A DNA stretch of 64,000 bases from Brachybacterium sp. FME24 (GCF_014897705.1 NZ_JABUXV010000006.1:186001-250000); one strand, 5' to 3'. Counted from the stretch's first letter, positions 36,488-45,853 are shown. Translations and numbers: made by a program. Notes: a model not told the origin generated them from the letters alone.

Positions 36488-36523
36488 GCGCGCCGCACCT
36501 CCCGTGATGGGAGGTCGGCGCGC
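36488..36523 (-). terminator. Terminator downstream of the LytR_C gene
   Basis: The stem is GCGCGCCG plus ACCTCCC with one bulged C on the left, loop GTGAT, then GGGAGGT CGGCGCGC. It pairs 15 bp. Confidence 0.75.
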
Positions 36524-36590
36524 GTCAGATGATGCTGGGTCCCGCGTGCTGACCAGTGTCGAGTACTGCGCGGTCTCGGGTGCGGTGGGC

Positions 36591-37193
36591 TCAGCCTTCG
36601 CCGTCGCCCCCGTCACCCTCCGTGCCGTCATCGCCCGCGTCCGGCTCGCCCACGGCCACGAAGGTGATGCGGGCGTCGTACTCGTCGCTCTGGCGCGCCT
36701 CGCCCGCACCGACCTGTTCCGCGAGGGCGTTCGCGGTGTCCGCGTCGGCCTCGTCGCGGTAGAACACCACCGGCTCCTGCTGGACGTTATCGGCCGTGCT
36801 CACGCCGACCTCGGTCCAGCCGTCCCCCTCGAGGGTCTCCTGCCAGGTGCCGGCCAGGCCGTTGATGCCGCCCGCGTTGACGACCAGCACGGGCGTCGAC
36901 AGGTCGGGTTCGGCCGCCGGTTCCTCCTCGGTGGTCTCCTCCGCGGGAGACTCGGAGGTCTCGCTCGCGGCGGCGGAGGTGGGGTCCTCGGCGCGATCGT
37001 CGTCGCCACCGCCCATCCCTCCGATGAGGAAGAGCAGCACGATCAGCATCACCAGGGCGGCGCCGATGATGACGATGTAGAGCAGGTTCTGCCGCCAGAA
37101 CGGTTCCTCGGCGCGATGGGCGCCGTGGAAGGACACGGTGTCCGCCTCGTCGTCGAAACGGTCTGGCGGGTAAGGATACTGGGAATCAGCCAC
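36591..37193 (-). CDS. Membrane-anchored LytR C-terminal domain protein
   Basis: This 200-aa protein has a short cytoplasmic N-terminus, one membrane helix near residues 38-60 (LYIVIIGAALVMLIVLLFLI), an acidic Ser/Glu/Thr-rich extracellular linker, and a LytR_C domain (STPVLVVNAGGINGLAGTWQ to ARITFVAVGE). LytR_C domains accompany cell-wall glycopolymer ligases; a stand-alone copy has no catalytic LCP part. The start is taken as GTG 37193 (ADSQYPYPP). It sits between DUF3263 and groEL, an arrangement I recall as common in this group. Confidence 0.8.
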   Translation of the reverse strand: MADSQYPYPPDRFDDEADTVSFHGAHRAEEPFWRQNLLYIVIIGAALVMLIVLLFLIGGMGGGDDDRAEDPTSAAASETSESPAEETTEEEPAAEPDLSTPVLVVNAGGINGLAGTWQETLEGDGWTEVGVSTADNVQQEPVVFYRDEADADTANALAEQVGAGEARQSDEYDARITFVAVGEPDAGDDGTEGDGGDGEG

Positions 37194-37255
37194 AGCCCCA
37201 TTAAACCTGCTCCATCCGGCGCGGCGACGGAGCACACGCCCCGCGGGGCGCTCGG

Positions 37256-37639
37256 TCAGGCAACGCGATCGGCGTCGCGGGCCGCTGCGGGGCCGTCCTC
37301 GGAGGTGCGACGCGCCCGCAGTCGGTTGACCACCGAGGGCGCCGCGCGGAGTGCCGCAGGATCGTCGAGAAGGGCGTTGAGCCGCACGTAATAGGCGACC
37401 TTGGAGACCCCGACCTCCTCGCGGATCGCGCGCTCCTTGGCCCCCACGTAGCGGAAGGTGCGCGATTCCAGGGCCAGGATCGACCGGTCCCGATCGGTCA
37501 GGCCGACCCGGGGGCCCGGCAGTGACACATCGGACACCGTCCCGGGGGTGTCGGCAGCCTCTCGTGCTTCCGCGACCGGGGTCGCCCCCTCCGCGTCGCG
37601 CAGCACGCGGTCAGTATCGCGGGCAGGTTCGGTGGGCAT
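37256..37639 (-). CDS. DUF3263 domain protein
   Basis: This 127-aa protein has a poorly structured N-terminal half. The C-terminal DUF3263 domain follows: LTDRDRSILALESRTFRYVG, AKERAIREEVGVSKVAYYVR and LNALLDDPAAL. The domain has a helix-turn-helix appearance and is actinobacteria-specific; its function is unknown, though DNA binding is plausible. It is divergent from uracil-DNA glycosylase with 77 bp between starts. Confidence 0.85.
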   Translation of the reverse strand: MPTEPARDTDRVLRDAEGATPVAEAREAADTPGTVSDVSLPGPRVGLTDRDRSILALESRTFRYVGAKERAIREEVGVSKVAYYVRLNALLDDPAALRAAPSVVNRLRARRTSEDGPAAARDADRVA

Positions 37640-37716
37640 GGCAGCAGAATACGGCGATGCGAGCGTGACTCCGGGGCGGCTCGCCGCGTCGGCACAACCG
37701 ATGGAAGACTGCTCAC

Positions 37717-38394
37717 ATGCCGAAGCCGCTCACCGAGATCATCAGCGCCGACTGGGCGACGGCCCTCGCCCCCGCCGAGGACCGGATCCATGCCCTGGGA
37801 GAGTTCCTGCGCTCCGAAGTGGACGCCGGTCGCGGGTACCTCCCCGACGGGGAGCTGGTGCTGCGGGCCTTCTCCCGCCCACTGGCGGACGTGCGCGTCC
37901 TGGTGGTGGGCCAGGATCCGTACCCGACACCCGGGCACCCCATCGGGCTGTCCTTCGCCGTGGACCGCGAGGTGCGCCCGCTGCCGCGGTCGCTGACGAA
38001 CATCTATACCGAGCTCGAGAGCGACCTCGGGATCGCGCGAGCCGCCCACGGTGACCTCAGTTCCTGGCAGGACCAGGGTGTGCTGCTTCTGAACAGGGTC
38101 CTCACGGTGACTCCGGGGGCACCTGCCTCGCACCGCCGACAGGGGTGGGAGGCGATCACCGAGCTCGCGATCCGCGCGCTGGTCGCACGCGGCGGCCCCC
38201 TGGTCGCGGTCCTGTGGGGACGCGATGCGCAGTCGCTGATCCCGCTGCTCGGCGACGTACCGCACGTGGCGAGTTCGCATCCGAGCCCCCTGTCTGCTTC
38301 CCGGGGCTTCTTCGGGTCGCGGCCGTTCTCGCAGGTCAACGCTCTGCTGCAGGAACAGGGCGCGCAGCCCGTGGACTGGCGGATCCCGGACTGA
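37717..38394 (+). CDS. ung: Uracil-DNA glycosylase (family 1)
   Basis: This 225-aa base-excision repair enzyme removes uracil from DNA. The water-activating motif is [12 protein letters not shown] with D67, the Asn strand is LLLNRVLTV, and the Leu-loop with the catalytic histidine is [20 protein letters not shown]. The start is ATG 37717. It ends 3 nt before the convergent membrane-protein stop. Confidence 0.95.
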   Translation: MPKPLTEIISADWATALAPAEDRIHALGEFLRSEVDAGRGYLPDGELVLRAFSRPLADVRVLVVGQDPYPTPGHPIGLSFAVDREVRPLPRSLTNIYTELESDLGIARAAHGDLSSWQDQGVLLLNRVLTVTPGAPASHRRQGWEAITELAIRALVARGGPLVAVLWGRDAQSLIPLLGDVPHVASSHPSPLSASRGFFGSRPFSQVNALLQEQGAQPVDWRIPD

Positions 38395-38397
38395 GAA

Positions 38398-39081
38398 TCA
38401 CTCCGTGCGCGTCCAGGTCCAACTGTCGAGGATGGCCGTGATCTCCGGGGACAGCTCGGTCGCTCCGTGGGTCTCGACCACGATCTGCATCACCTGGGTG
38501 CCCACGTCGGCGCAGTACATCTCCCCGGCCGCATCCTGGTCGTCGTGGGTGCCCAGGGCCCGATACGCGACCAGTTCGCGGCCGTCGAGGGTGACCGGGT
38601 CCAGCGCGGTCGGCTCGTCGACCGCATCCCAGCCGAACCCGATCCAGCTGGACTGCATCTCGCATTCCTTCTGGGCATGCAGCGTGGAGTCGAACAGATA
38701 GACGGTCAGGGAGTTCGTCGCGAACTCGTCGTACTCGTCCTCGGCGATCTGCACGTCGCCGAGCTCGAGCACGAGGCCGGCACTCTCATCGTCCTCGCTG
38801 CTCTCGCTGGCGAACCACGTCGCCGGGTACTGCACGGAGAAGACCTCTCCGGAGTGCTGCGTCATGGCCGCAGAGGTGGGATCTTCCTGCGACGACCCGC
38901 CGCGGGTCGCCAGGTAGACCACGCCGCCGGTCACGGCGAGCAGCAGCACGACGACCACGAGGACGGCGCAGCCCAGCGCGATCCAGATCCCGGCTCGGGA
39001 CCTTCGCGGCGGGATCGGTTCGGGCGGGGACCCTGACCCTGCGTGTTCCTGCGCGAACTGCCCCTGATTCGGCTGCCCCAT
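38398..39081 (-). CDS. Membrane-anchored extracytoplasmic protein, unknown function
   Basis: This 227-aa protein has a Gln/Pro-rich cytoplasmic start, one membrane helix near 31-58 (IWIALGCAVLVVVVLLLAVT) and an extracytoplasmic domain from about residue 65. That domain begins SGEVFSVQYPATWFASESSE, like PsbP/MOG1-fold lipoproteins of actinomycetes, and ends ELSPEITAILDSWTW. Two cysteines (in ECEMQ and YCADVG) may pair. No catalytic motif is seen. Confidence 0.72.
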   Translation of the reverse strand: MGQPNQGQFAQEHAGSGSPPEPIPPRRSRAGIWIALGCAVLVVVVLLLAVTGGVVYLATRGGSSQEDPTSAAMTQHSGEVFSVQYPATWFASESSEDDESAGLVLELGDVQIAEDEYDEFATNSLTVYLFDSTLHAQKECEMQSSWIGFGWDAVDEPTALDPVTLDGRELVAYRALGTHDDQDAAGEMYCADVGTQVMQIVVETHGATELSPEITAILDSWTWTRTE

Positions 39082-39209
39082 GTCCCCTCCTGGCCGCGCG
39101 GCATGGCTCCCGGGGCGACGACGCCCGCGAGTATCTCTGCCATCGTACGGAGAGCACTAGGCTGGTGCCACGCCCAGCGACCAGTGCGCCCTCAGCCGCG
39201 GAGGATCCG

Positions 39210-41009
39210 ATGCCCCTGAACGCCGCCCAGTTCTCGCCCCAGGGCCCCGGGGTCGACTACGACCCGCACTGGTACCGCAAGGCCGTGTTCTACGAAGTCC
39301 TCGTGCGCGCCTTCGCGGATGGCAACGATGACGGCACCGGTGATTTCACCGGCCTCATCAACCGCTTGGACTACCTGCAGTGGCTGGGCATCGACTGCCT
39401 GTGGCTGCCGCCGTTCATGGCATCCCCGCTGCGCGACGGCGGGTACGACATCTCCGACTACGAGGCAGTGCTGCCCGAGTTCGGCTCGATCACCGACTTC
39501 GAGCGTCTGGTCTCCGAGGCCCACCAGCGCGGTATACGCGTGATCATCGACCTGCCGATGAACCACACCTCGGACAAGCATCCGTGGTTCCTCGAGTCCC
39601 GCTCGGACCCCGAGGGCCCCTACGGCGACTTCTACGTCTGGTCCGACACCGACGAGAAGTACGCCGAGGCGCGCATCATCTTCGTGGACACCGAGGAGTC
39701 GAACTGGGCATTCGACCCTGTGCGTCGGCAGTTCTTCTGGCATCGCTTCTTCTCTCACCAGCCGGACCTGAACTTCGAGAATCCCGCGGTCCGTGAGGCC
39801 ATGTTCGACGTCGTGAAGTTCTGGATGGACACCGGGATCGACGGTTTCCGGGCCGATGCGATCCCCTACCTCTTCGAAGAGGAGGGCACCGACGGCGAGA
39901 ATCTGCCGGCCACCCACGATTTCCTCGCCGAGCTGCGCGCATACGTCGACGCGCATTGGCCCGGTCGCGTCATCGTCGCCGAGGCCAATCAGTGGCCCAG
40001 CGACGTCGTGGACTACTTCGGCACCGAAGAGAAGCCGGAGTGCCACATGTGCTTCCACTTCCCGGTGATGCCGCGGTTGTTCTACGCACTGCGCGAGGGC
40101 AGCGCCAGCCAGATCATCGACATCCTGGAGGACACGCCGGACATCCCCTCGGGCGCCCAGTGGGGCACCTTCCTGCGCAACCACGACGAGCTGACCCTGG
40201 AGATGGTCACCGGCGAGGAACGCTCCGCGATGCTCGGCTGGTATGCCCCGGACTCCCGGATGCGGGCGAACGTCGGCATCCGCCGAAGGCTCGCCCCACT
40301 GCTGGACAATTCGCGCGGCGAACTCGAACTGATCCACGCCCTGCTGCTGTCGCTGCCGGGCTCCCCGTTCCTCTACTACGGGGACGAGATCGCCATGGGC
40401 GACAACATCTGGCTGGTGGACCGCGATGCAGTGCGCACCCCGATGCAGTGGACCCCGGATCGCAACGCCGGGTTCAGCGAGATCACGGACCCCGGCAAGC
40501 TGTACCTGCCGGTGGTCCAGTCCCTCGTCTACCACTACGCCACCACGAACGTCGAAGCCCAGATGGCGCATTCGAGCTCATTGCTGCACTTCGTGCGGTG
40601 GATGCTCGCGGTGCGCAAGGAGCACGACGCCTTCGGCATGGGCACCTACCGCAACGTCCCCGCGGAGTCGGACCGGGTGCTGGCCTTCACCCGCACCTAT
40701 GACGGCTCCGACCACGGTGAGGAGTCTCCGTTCCATGCGGAGACGCTGCTGTGCGTGTTCAACCTGTCTGCGCAACCGGTCACCGCGTCCCTCGACCTGG
40801 GCGGTCTGGCGCGGCGCACTGTCCGCGACCTGTTCGGTGGCCATGAGTTCCCCGCGATCGGTGAGGACGGGAGATGGACCGTCATGCTCGGCGGGCACGG
40901 GTACTACTGGCTCAAGGTGCGGTCGCTGCATCCCGACGGCGAACCGATGACTGTCACCACCGCGATGCCGGTGATCGCCGAGGACGAGGACCCGCCGGAC
41001 TCGCGCTGA
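39210..41009 (+). CDS. treS: Maltose alpha-D-glucosyltransferase (trehalose synthase)
   Basis: This 599-aa GH13 enzyme interconverts maltose and trehalose. The catalytic triad is visible: nucleophile D216 (GFRADAIPYL), acid/base E258 (IVAEANQWP) and D326 (RNHDEL). The opening segment VFYEVLVRAFADGNDDGTGD and LFYGDEIAMGDN-like region (YYGDEIAMGDNIWL) are typical of TreS. ATG 39210 is chosen for GGAGG 5 nt upstream. No maltokinase (Pep2) domain or gene follows, so the usual TreS-Pep2-GlgE route is not encoded beside it. Confidence 0.95.
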   Translation: MPLNAAQFSPQGPGVDYDPHWYRKAVFYEVLVRAFADGNDDGTGDFTGLINRLDYLQWLGIDCLWLPPFMASPLRDGGYDISDYEAVLPEFGSITDFERLVSEAHQRGIRVIIDLPMNHTSDKHPWFLESRSDPEGPYGDFYVWSDTDEKYAEARIIFVDTEESNWAFDPVRRQFFWHRFFSHQPDLNFENPAVREAMFDVVKFWMDTGIDGFRADAIPYLFEEEGTDGENLPATHDFLAELRAYVDAHWPGRVIVAEANQWPSDVVDYFGTEEKPECHMCFHFPVMPRLFYALREGSASQIIDILEDTPDIPSGAQWGTFLRNHDELTLEMVTGEERSAMLGWYAPDSRMRANVGIRRRLAPLLDNSRGELELIHALLLSLPGSPFLYYGDEIAMGDNIWLVDRDAVRTPMQWTPDRNAGFSEITDPGKLYLPVVQSLVYHYATTNVEAQMAHSSSLLHFVRWMLAVRKEHDAFGMGTYRNVPAESDRVLAFTRTYDGSDHGEESPFHAETLLCVFNLSAQPVTASLDLGGLARRTVRDLFGGHEFPAIGEDGRWTVMLGGHGYYWLKVRSLHPDGEPMTVTTAMPVIAEDEDPPDSR

Positions 41010-41212
41010 TCACGGGTTCCGCGCGGGAATCCACGAGCGGTCACAGCCTGCGAGTGCGGTGACACCGCACACCGGTCCACTCGTTCCCTGCCTCCCCGGA
41101 GCTGGACCGAGGATGGTGGTGGTGTCAGACTCTCGGGGGTCCACCGAGCGTGCAGACGCACTGTGGCACCCGCCCTGGGCCCCCAGCCCGCGTCGACATG
41201 AGGGAGTTGGAT

Positions 41213-42427
41213 GTGGCAGAGCCACGATCAGCAGCCGAGGAAGCACGCGATCCGAGCACGTCTGCGGAGCGCCTTCTCGAACTCACCGAGAAGCACCCCC
41301 AACTGCAGAGTCTGATCGTGCTGAACCCGTCGTGCCCCGAGGTGGCTCGGCAGTGGATCCTGGCCACGAACCCGTGGGCGAAGACGGCCTACGAGCAGAG
41401 CGCGACCGACGCCGCATCCGAGCCGGCCCCTGGCTCGGCGTCTTCGCCTGAGCCAGCGCCTGGCCCCTCACCCGCACCCGCACCCGCACCCGCACCCGCA
41501 CCCGCACCCCCTGATCCTGACGCCGTCTCCGCGTGGGGCGACTACTCGGACGAGGCACTCTGGGGCGGTGCCCCGTCCTCCGGTACGGGAGCCGCTGGGG
41601 AGCCTGCGTCTGCAGCGGCCGATGTGCCCTCCGCCCTCGGAACCCCGTCCGTGCGAGTGTCGGAGGATGCCGGGGTGGTGCCCCTGGGCCCCGTCGCAGC
41701 GGCCGGCGCGACCGCCGCCACGGCCACCTTCCCCTACGGAATGCCCCCCGTTCCGGCCGCGCCGGGGCCCGGCGACGCACCGACTGCGGGCGCCTACGCC
41801 GTCGGTCCCGGCGCGCATCCACCTGCAGCGTCGGCTGCCGCCCCGCCCCCCGTTCCGGAAGATCCCCCACCCTCCCGCCGTCGCCTCTGGTACGCCTGCG
41901 GCGGTTGCCTGCTCCTGGCACTGCTGCTCCTGGTGGTCGGGGTCTTCGCGGGCCGCGCCTGGATGACCTCGGGCGACGACGACTACCAGCGCGACAGCTC
42001 CACCACCGTCGAGGAGGCTCCCGCCGACGACGCCTCGCCGACGACGGAAGAGACCCCTGCCGAGGACCCGGTCTCACCTGCTCCTGACGGTGCCGTCGAG
42101 ATGGACACGCTCAGTTCTCCCACCGGGAACATCACCTGCACCCTCGAGGAGAATTCCGTCGGCTGCAGCGTCGTGGAGCGGGACTTCTCCGAGGCCGGGC
42201 TCGAAGACTGCGACGACGGCCCCTATTCGATCCGGGTCGCCGAGGCCGAGGCCGCACTCGCCTGTGGCTCATCGTTCCTCACCGATACCGGAGCGACTCT
42301 CGAGTACGACCAGAGCGCCGTGCACGGAGACATGGCGTGCACGAGCCGTTTCGACGGAATGACCTGCTGGAACACCATCACCGGTCACGGGTTCATGGTG
42401 AACCGGGCGACGTACGAGACGTTCTGA
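41213..42427 (+). CDS. Variant leucine-rich-repeat N-terminal domain, membrane-anchored protein
   Basis: This 404-aa protein starts at GTG 41213 with AGGGAG 6 nt upstream; ATG 41198 is the alternative. Residues 1-60 (ARDPSTSAERLLELTEKHPQ, then LIVLNPSCPEVARQWI) match the LRV-type N-domain of actinobacterial envelope proteins. A long Pro/Ala linker with a PAPAPA run follows, then a membrane helix near 225-250 (YACGGCLLLALLLLVVGVFA). The extracytoplasmic C-domain has four or more cysteines (NITCTLEE, GCSVVE, DCDDG, ACGSS, MACTS, TCWNT). The function is unknown. Confidence 0.78.
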   Translation: MAEPRSAAEEARDPSTSAERLLELTEKHPQLQSLIVLNPSCPEVARQWILATNPWAKTAYEQSATDAASEPAPGSASSPEPAPGPSPAPAPAPAPAPAPPDPDAVSAWGDYSDEALWGGAPSSGTGAAGEPASAAADVPSALGTPSVRVSEDAGVVPLGPVAAAGATAATATFPYGMPPVPAAPGPGDAPTAGAYAVGPGAHPPAASAAAPPPVPEDPPPSRRRLWYACGGCLLLALLLLVVGVFAGRAWMTSGDDDYQRDSSTTVEEAPADDASPTTEETPAEDPVSPAPDGAVEMDTLSSPTGNITCTLEENSVGCSVVERDFSEAGLEDCDDGPYSIRVAEAEAALACGSSFLTDTGATLEYDQSAVHGDMACTSRFDGMTCWNTITGHGFMVNRATYETF

Positions 42428-42439
42428 GCATCACGGCGT

Positions 42440-42453
42440 GGGGAATGCTCCCC
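42440..42453. terminator. Weak hairpin between convergent genes
   Basis: GGGGA-ATGC-TCCCC is a 5-bp stem in the 54-bp gap between the LRV-domain gene and the DUF6463 gene. It is short, so termination is uncertain. Confidence 0.3.
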
Positions 42454-42481
42454 TTCACCCGGGGCGCGCAGAACGCGTGAG

Positions 42482-42880
42482 CTAGCGTGACCGGCGTCGA
42501 CGCAGTCCAGCGAAGATCGCCAGCCCCAGCAGGGAGAGAAATCCCGACTTCGGCATGAACAGGAGCCCCCACAGCGACAACCCCGCCAGACCGCCCACGG
42601 CCGGAGCCGGGACGATCCCCTCGCGTCGTTCTGCCCGCCCGATGAGGGCGGCGAGGAACAGCATCGCCCAGCCGCTGGTGGCGTACCAGAAGCCCGCGCT
42701 TCGCAGATCGACGAGGTCGGGGTCTGCGTCGATCGAGCCGATGATCCCGGCGTCGCGAATACTGCGGGCGGACGTCGCGTAGGCGACGGGAGTGAGCGCC
42801 AGATGGATGACCCCGATCGCCCCCAGCGCCCCGCCGATCACCGGCCGCCCCGTGCGCGAAGGCTCCTTTGCTGCTGTCAT
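42482..42880 (-). CDS. DUF6463-like small membrane protein
   Basis: This 132-aa protein has about four hydrophobic helices: IGGALGAIGVIHLALTPVAY, FWYATSGWAMLFLAALIGRA, GGLAGLSLWGLLFMPKSGFL and a last short one. ATG 42880 has AAGGAG upstream and overlaps the epimerase stop by 4 nt. The layout matches DUF6463 proteins, whose function is unknown. It is third in a run with two NAD-binding enzymes behind the ECF sigma factor. Confidence 0.72.
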   Translation of the reverse strand: MTAAKEPSRTGRPVIGGALGAIGVIHLALTPVAYATSARSIRDAGIIGSIDADPDLVDLRSAGFWYATSGWAMLFLAALIGRAERREGIVPAPAVGGLAGLSLWGLLFMPKSGFLSLLGLAIFAGLRRRRSR

Positions 42881-43866
42881 GGCACTTCTCCTTCCGTGTG
42901 GGTTTTCGTGTGGGGTCCGGTCCTCGGGGGTTGAGTTCCCCTGCCAGTCAGGCCCAGTCCCGTGCGGAGGTCGGGATAGTTCGGCGTCCAGCCGAGTTCT
43001 GCGCTCGCCCGCTCGTGCGAGACCTGCATCGACGCGTCGAGCATGAGGCATCCCAGGTACGGCACCATCGCGCGGATGAACCACCCGGGCGTCGAGACCG
43101 GACGCGGGGTGCGATGGGCCGCGGCCACGGTGTCCACGAACTCCTGCCAGGTCGCCGGTCGGTCATCGACGACGTTGTACGCCTGCCCGTCACGACCGCG
43201 TTCCATCGCGAGCACGGCGGCGTCGGCAGCATCCTGGACGTGCACGAATCCCGCGGTGCCGGACGTGCCGCGCGGGCGAAATGGGACATGCTTGCGCAGC
43301 AGAGCGGCGAACGTGTCGCTGAAGGCGCGGGGACCGTAGAACATCCCGTAGCGCAGCGCGATCCCGTCGATGCCCTCGGCGTCGAACACCTGCTGCTCGG
43401 TGGCCAGACTGCCGGCGGCGACCAGATCGCCCACGTTGCCGACCGGGACGCCGAAGGGATCATCCTCCGTGAGCAGGTGAGGTCCGTGGTCGCGGTAGCC
43501 GTAACCGGTGATCAGCGATTGGGTGACGAACCGCCGGGCCCCGACCGACCGCGCCGCGGCCAGAAGGTGGGTCGTCCCGATCCGGCGCAGGGCGAGGGTC
43601 GGGTCAGAAGCGCTCAGCGTGCGCCCGGCGCCGCGCAGAGCGGTGGCCTGATGCATGACGGCATCTGCGCTCAGCCCCTCGACCGCCCGCAGCAGCGCCT
43701 CCCGGTCCAACACATCGGCCACGACCGGGATCGCACCGGCCCCGACGATCCGTTCCCGGTGGGCCGGATTGCGGATGATCGCGTGCACCTGGTGGCCGCG
43801 AGCCGACATCGACGCCAGCAGCGGGCCGCCGATCGCTCCGGTCGCCCCGGCGAGGAGAACTTTCAT
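42877..43866 (-). CDS. NAD-dependent epimerase/dehydratase family protein
   Basis: This 329-aa extended SDR starts MKVLLAGATGAIGGPLLASM, which gives the GxxGxxG loop. A YGMFYGPRAF segment holds the tyrosine, but the usual YxxxK reads YGMFY, so the catalytic lysine is missing or displaced. The region GTAGFVHVQDAADAAVLAME follows the family. It lies 130 bp downstream of the SDR gene and 4-nt overlaps DUF6463. The substrate is unknown. Confidence 0.85.
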   Translation of the reverse strand: MKVLLAGATGAIGGPLLASMSARGHQVHAIIRNPAHRERIVGAGAIPVVADVLDREALLRAVEGLSADAVMHQATALRGAGRTLSASDPTLALRRIGTTHLLAAARSVGARRFVTQSLITGYGYRDHGPHLLTEDDPFGVPVGNVGDLVAAGSLATEQQVFDAEGIDGIALRYGMFYGPRAFSDTFAALLRKHVPFRPRGTSGTAGFVHVQDAADAAVLAMERGRDGQAYNVVDDRPATWQEFVDTVAAAHRTPRPVSTPGWFIRAMVPYLGCLMLDASMQVSHERASAELGWTPNYPDLRTGLGLTGRGTQPPRTGPHTKTHTEGEVP

Positions 43867-43996
43867 GGTGCACTCCGTCCTGTCGCGCTGAGGGGATGGC
43901 CCCGTGAGCGCCCGCCACCCACCCTAGGCAGTGTCCGTGCGCAGCAACACCCTTCCGCAGCGCACAGATCCGGGACGTCGCCACCGCGCAGATCGT

Positions 43997-44770
43997 TCAC
44001 GACGGGGAGTTCGCGGGTGCACGCTCGGCGAGGAAGTCCGCCCAGGTGCGCGTCGTCGTGGAGCCAGTGAGGGTGAGGTTCCGGCCTTCCCGGTAGGCGG
44101 CTCCCACCTTGCCCGGGACCCGGATCGGCAGGTAGAGGCGACGGCGTCCGGTGATCCGGGCATAGGAGCGCAGCAGCTCGCCCAGTTCCATGACGTCCGG
44201 GCCGACCAGATCCTCCACGCGACCGGCCGGGACCTCGAGGGTGAGCTGGGCCAGGCGGTGGGCGACCTCGCGGGCATCGACCGGTTGCGCGCGCAGCCCT
44301 CGGGGCATCGGCACCACCGGAAGCGTGACCACGGCCCGTGCGGCGCGCAGCAGGAGGTCGTTGACCTGGGCGACGCGGAGGAGGGTGTGCGGGACGGTCG
44401 ATTCCTCCACGATCAGCTCTGCGCGGTGCTTGGTGGTGAAATAGCTGATCGGCATCGCATCGGCTCCCACCACCGAGATGAGGATCAGATGCCTGACCGC
44501 CGCGGCCTCGGCGGCAGCGACCAGGCGCCGGGTGGTCTTGTCGTCCCCGGAGGCGCCGCCGGCCAGATGCAGCACGACGTCGATCCCGTCCAGGGCGCGT
44601 TCGAGCCCGTCGCCGGTCTTCAGGTCGCACACGACGTGCTCGACACCGTCGGGCACCTCCGCATGGTGCCGGCTGAGAACCCGCACCGCGGTCTCCGGCT
44701 CGATCAACAGCGGCACCGTCAGGCGGCCCAGCGTGCCCGTTCCTCCGGTCACCAGGATCTTCATGGTCAT
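43997..44770 (-). CDS. NmrA-like NAD(P)-binding protein
   Basis: This 257-aa atypical SDR starts MTMKILVTGGTGTLGRLTVP. It has the redox-sensor NmrA/YwnB pattern (RVLSRHHAEVPDGVEHVVCD, VDVVLHLAGGASGDDKTTRR-type) and lacks a clear YxxxK. ATG 44770 has AAGGAG 6 nt upstream. It is divergent from the ECF41-like sigma gene, and a matching sigma promoter lies in front of it. It may sense or use NAD(P)H, or reduce a quinone-like substrate. Confidence 0.83.
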   Translation of the reverse strand: MTMKILVTGGTGTLGRLTVPLLIEPETAVRVLSRHHAEVPDGVEHVVCDLKTGDGLERALDGIDVVLHLAGGASGDDKTTRRLVAAAEAAAVRHLILISVVGADAMPISYFTTKHRAELIVEESTVPHTLLRVAQVNDLLLRAARAVVTLPVVPMPRGLRAQPVDAREVAHRLAQLTLEVPAGRVEDLVGPDVMELGELLRSYARITGRRRLYLPIRVPGKVGAAYREGRNLTLTGSTTTRTWADFLAERAPANSPS

Positions 44771-44825
44771 GATGTGCTCCTTCGTCGTCGTACGAGCCCC
44801 CGTCGAGGAGGCGGGTCATCGATAT

Positions 44826-44852
44826 GACCCCGGAGACTGCAAGAATGTGACA
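44826..44852 (-). promoter_or_regulatory. Candidate ECF41 promoter of the NmrA-like gene
   Basis: On the minus strand TGTCACA (44852-44846), 16 bp, then GGTC (44829-44826). The published ECF41 target consensus is TGTCACA-N16-CGTC, so 10 of 11 positions match. It is 55 bp upstream of the NmrA-like start and abuts the sigma factor start codon. Confidence 0.7.
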
Positions 44853-44853
44853 G

Positions 44854-45747
44854 GTGAGCGACTCCGAGGATCTCGCAGCCCGGTTCGAGCTCGAGCGCGC
44901 CCGGATCACCGCGGTCGCCTACCGGATGCTGGGCTCGGTCAGCGAGGCCGAGGACGCCGTGCAGGAGACCTGGGTGCGTCTCGCCTCGAGCGACGCCCGG
45001 GCGATCCGCAACCTGCCGGGATGGGTGACCACGGCCGTCGGCAGAGTGTGCCTGAACGTCCTGCGCGGCAGGCGTCGGCGGGGCGAGGTTCCGCTGGAGA
45101 CCCACGTCCCCGACCCGATCGTGCACGAGAGCTCCTCGGACCCCGCCGACTCGACCCTTCAACACGAGTCGGTCAGCCTCGCGCTGATGGTGGTGCTGGG
45201 CTCCCTCGGCCCCGACGAGCGGATCGTCTTCGTCCTGCACGACATGTTCGCCGTGCCGTTCGAGGAGCTGTCGCTCCTGGTGGAGCGATCGGCCCCCGCG
45301 ACCCGGCAGCTCGCGAGCCGGGCACGACGGCGCGTCGAGAACAGCCACGCGGTGCGCAGTGACTCGCTGGCCGACGCCCCCGATCCCGCCCTCCTCGAGC
45401 GCACGGTGGCCGCGTTCTTCGCCGCCACACAGGCTGGGGACCTGGAGGCGCTGGTGGCTGTCCTGCACCCGGATGTCGTGCTCCGTTCGGACGCCGGCAC
45501 CGGCCCGAGCGCTCTCAGCACGATCCTGCACGGCGGCACCGTCGTGGCGTCCCAGGCCGTCATGTTCGGACGCCTCGCCCCCGACGCCGTGCCGGCGTGG
45601 ATCAACGGCGAGGCGGGCGCCGTCGTGGTGGTCGGCGGGCGCGTGCGCTCGGTGATGGCGTTCTCCGTCGTCGGAGGCCGGGTCACCGAGATCAATGTGC
45701 TGGCCGATCGTGCCCGCTTGCAGGCGGTCCAGGTCCCTCAGCGCTGA
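44854..45747 (+). CDS. RNA polymerase sigma factor, ECF41-like (SigJ type)
   Basis: This 297-aa ECF sigma factor has region 2 as ERARITAVAYRMLGSVSEAE and DAVQETWVRL, and region 4 as VFVLHDMFAVPFEELSLLVE and SAPATRQLASRAR. A C-terminal ~115-residue SnoaL-like domain follows (LLERTVAAFFAATQAGDLEA, INGEAGAVVVVGGRVRSVMA). That extension defines ECF41, where it replaces an anti-sigma factor. The start is GTG 44854. The typical WLPEP and DGGGK motifs are altered (HVPDP and NGEAG), so regulation may differ. Confidence 0.88.
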   Translation: MSDSEDLAARFELERARITAVAYRMLGSVSEAEDAVQETWVRLASSDARAIRNLPGWVTTAVGRVCLNVLRGRRRRGEVPLETHVPDPIVHESSSDPADSTLQHESVSLALMVVLGSLGPDERIVFVLHDMFAVPFEELSLLVERSAPATRQLASRARRRVENSHAVRSDSLADAPDPALLERTVAAFFAATQAGDLEALVAVLHPDVVLRSDAGTGPSALSTILHGGTVVASQAVMFGRLAPDAVPAWINGEAGAVVVVGGRVRSVMAFSVVGGRVTEINVLADRARLQAVQVPQR

Positions 45748-45756
45748 GGGACCTGG
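45729..45756. terminator. Perfect 28-bp palindrome at the sigma gene stop
   Basis: The arms CCAGGTCCCTCAGC and GCTGAGGGACCTGG pair completely and include the stop codon (45745-45747). It lies between convergent genes and likely terminates the sigma gene transcript. Confidence 0.7.
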
Positions 45757-45853
45757 CGCGCCCGGGCCGCTCTCGGGCCTCCATCGGGACGCAGCTGGCG
45801 TGTCACTGCCGAGCACGGAGCAGGCCGGGCGGGCGACCCCTCCCCTGCGACTC

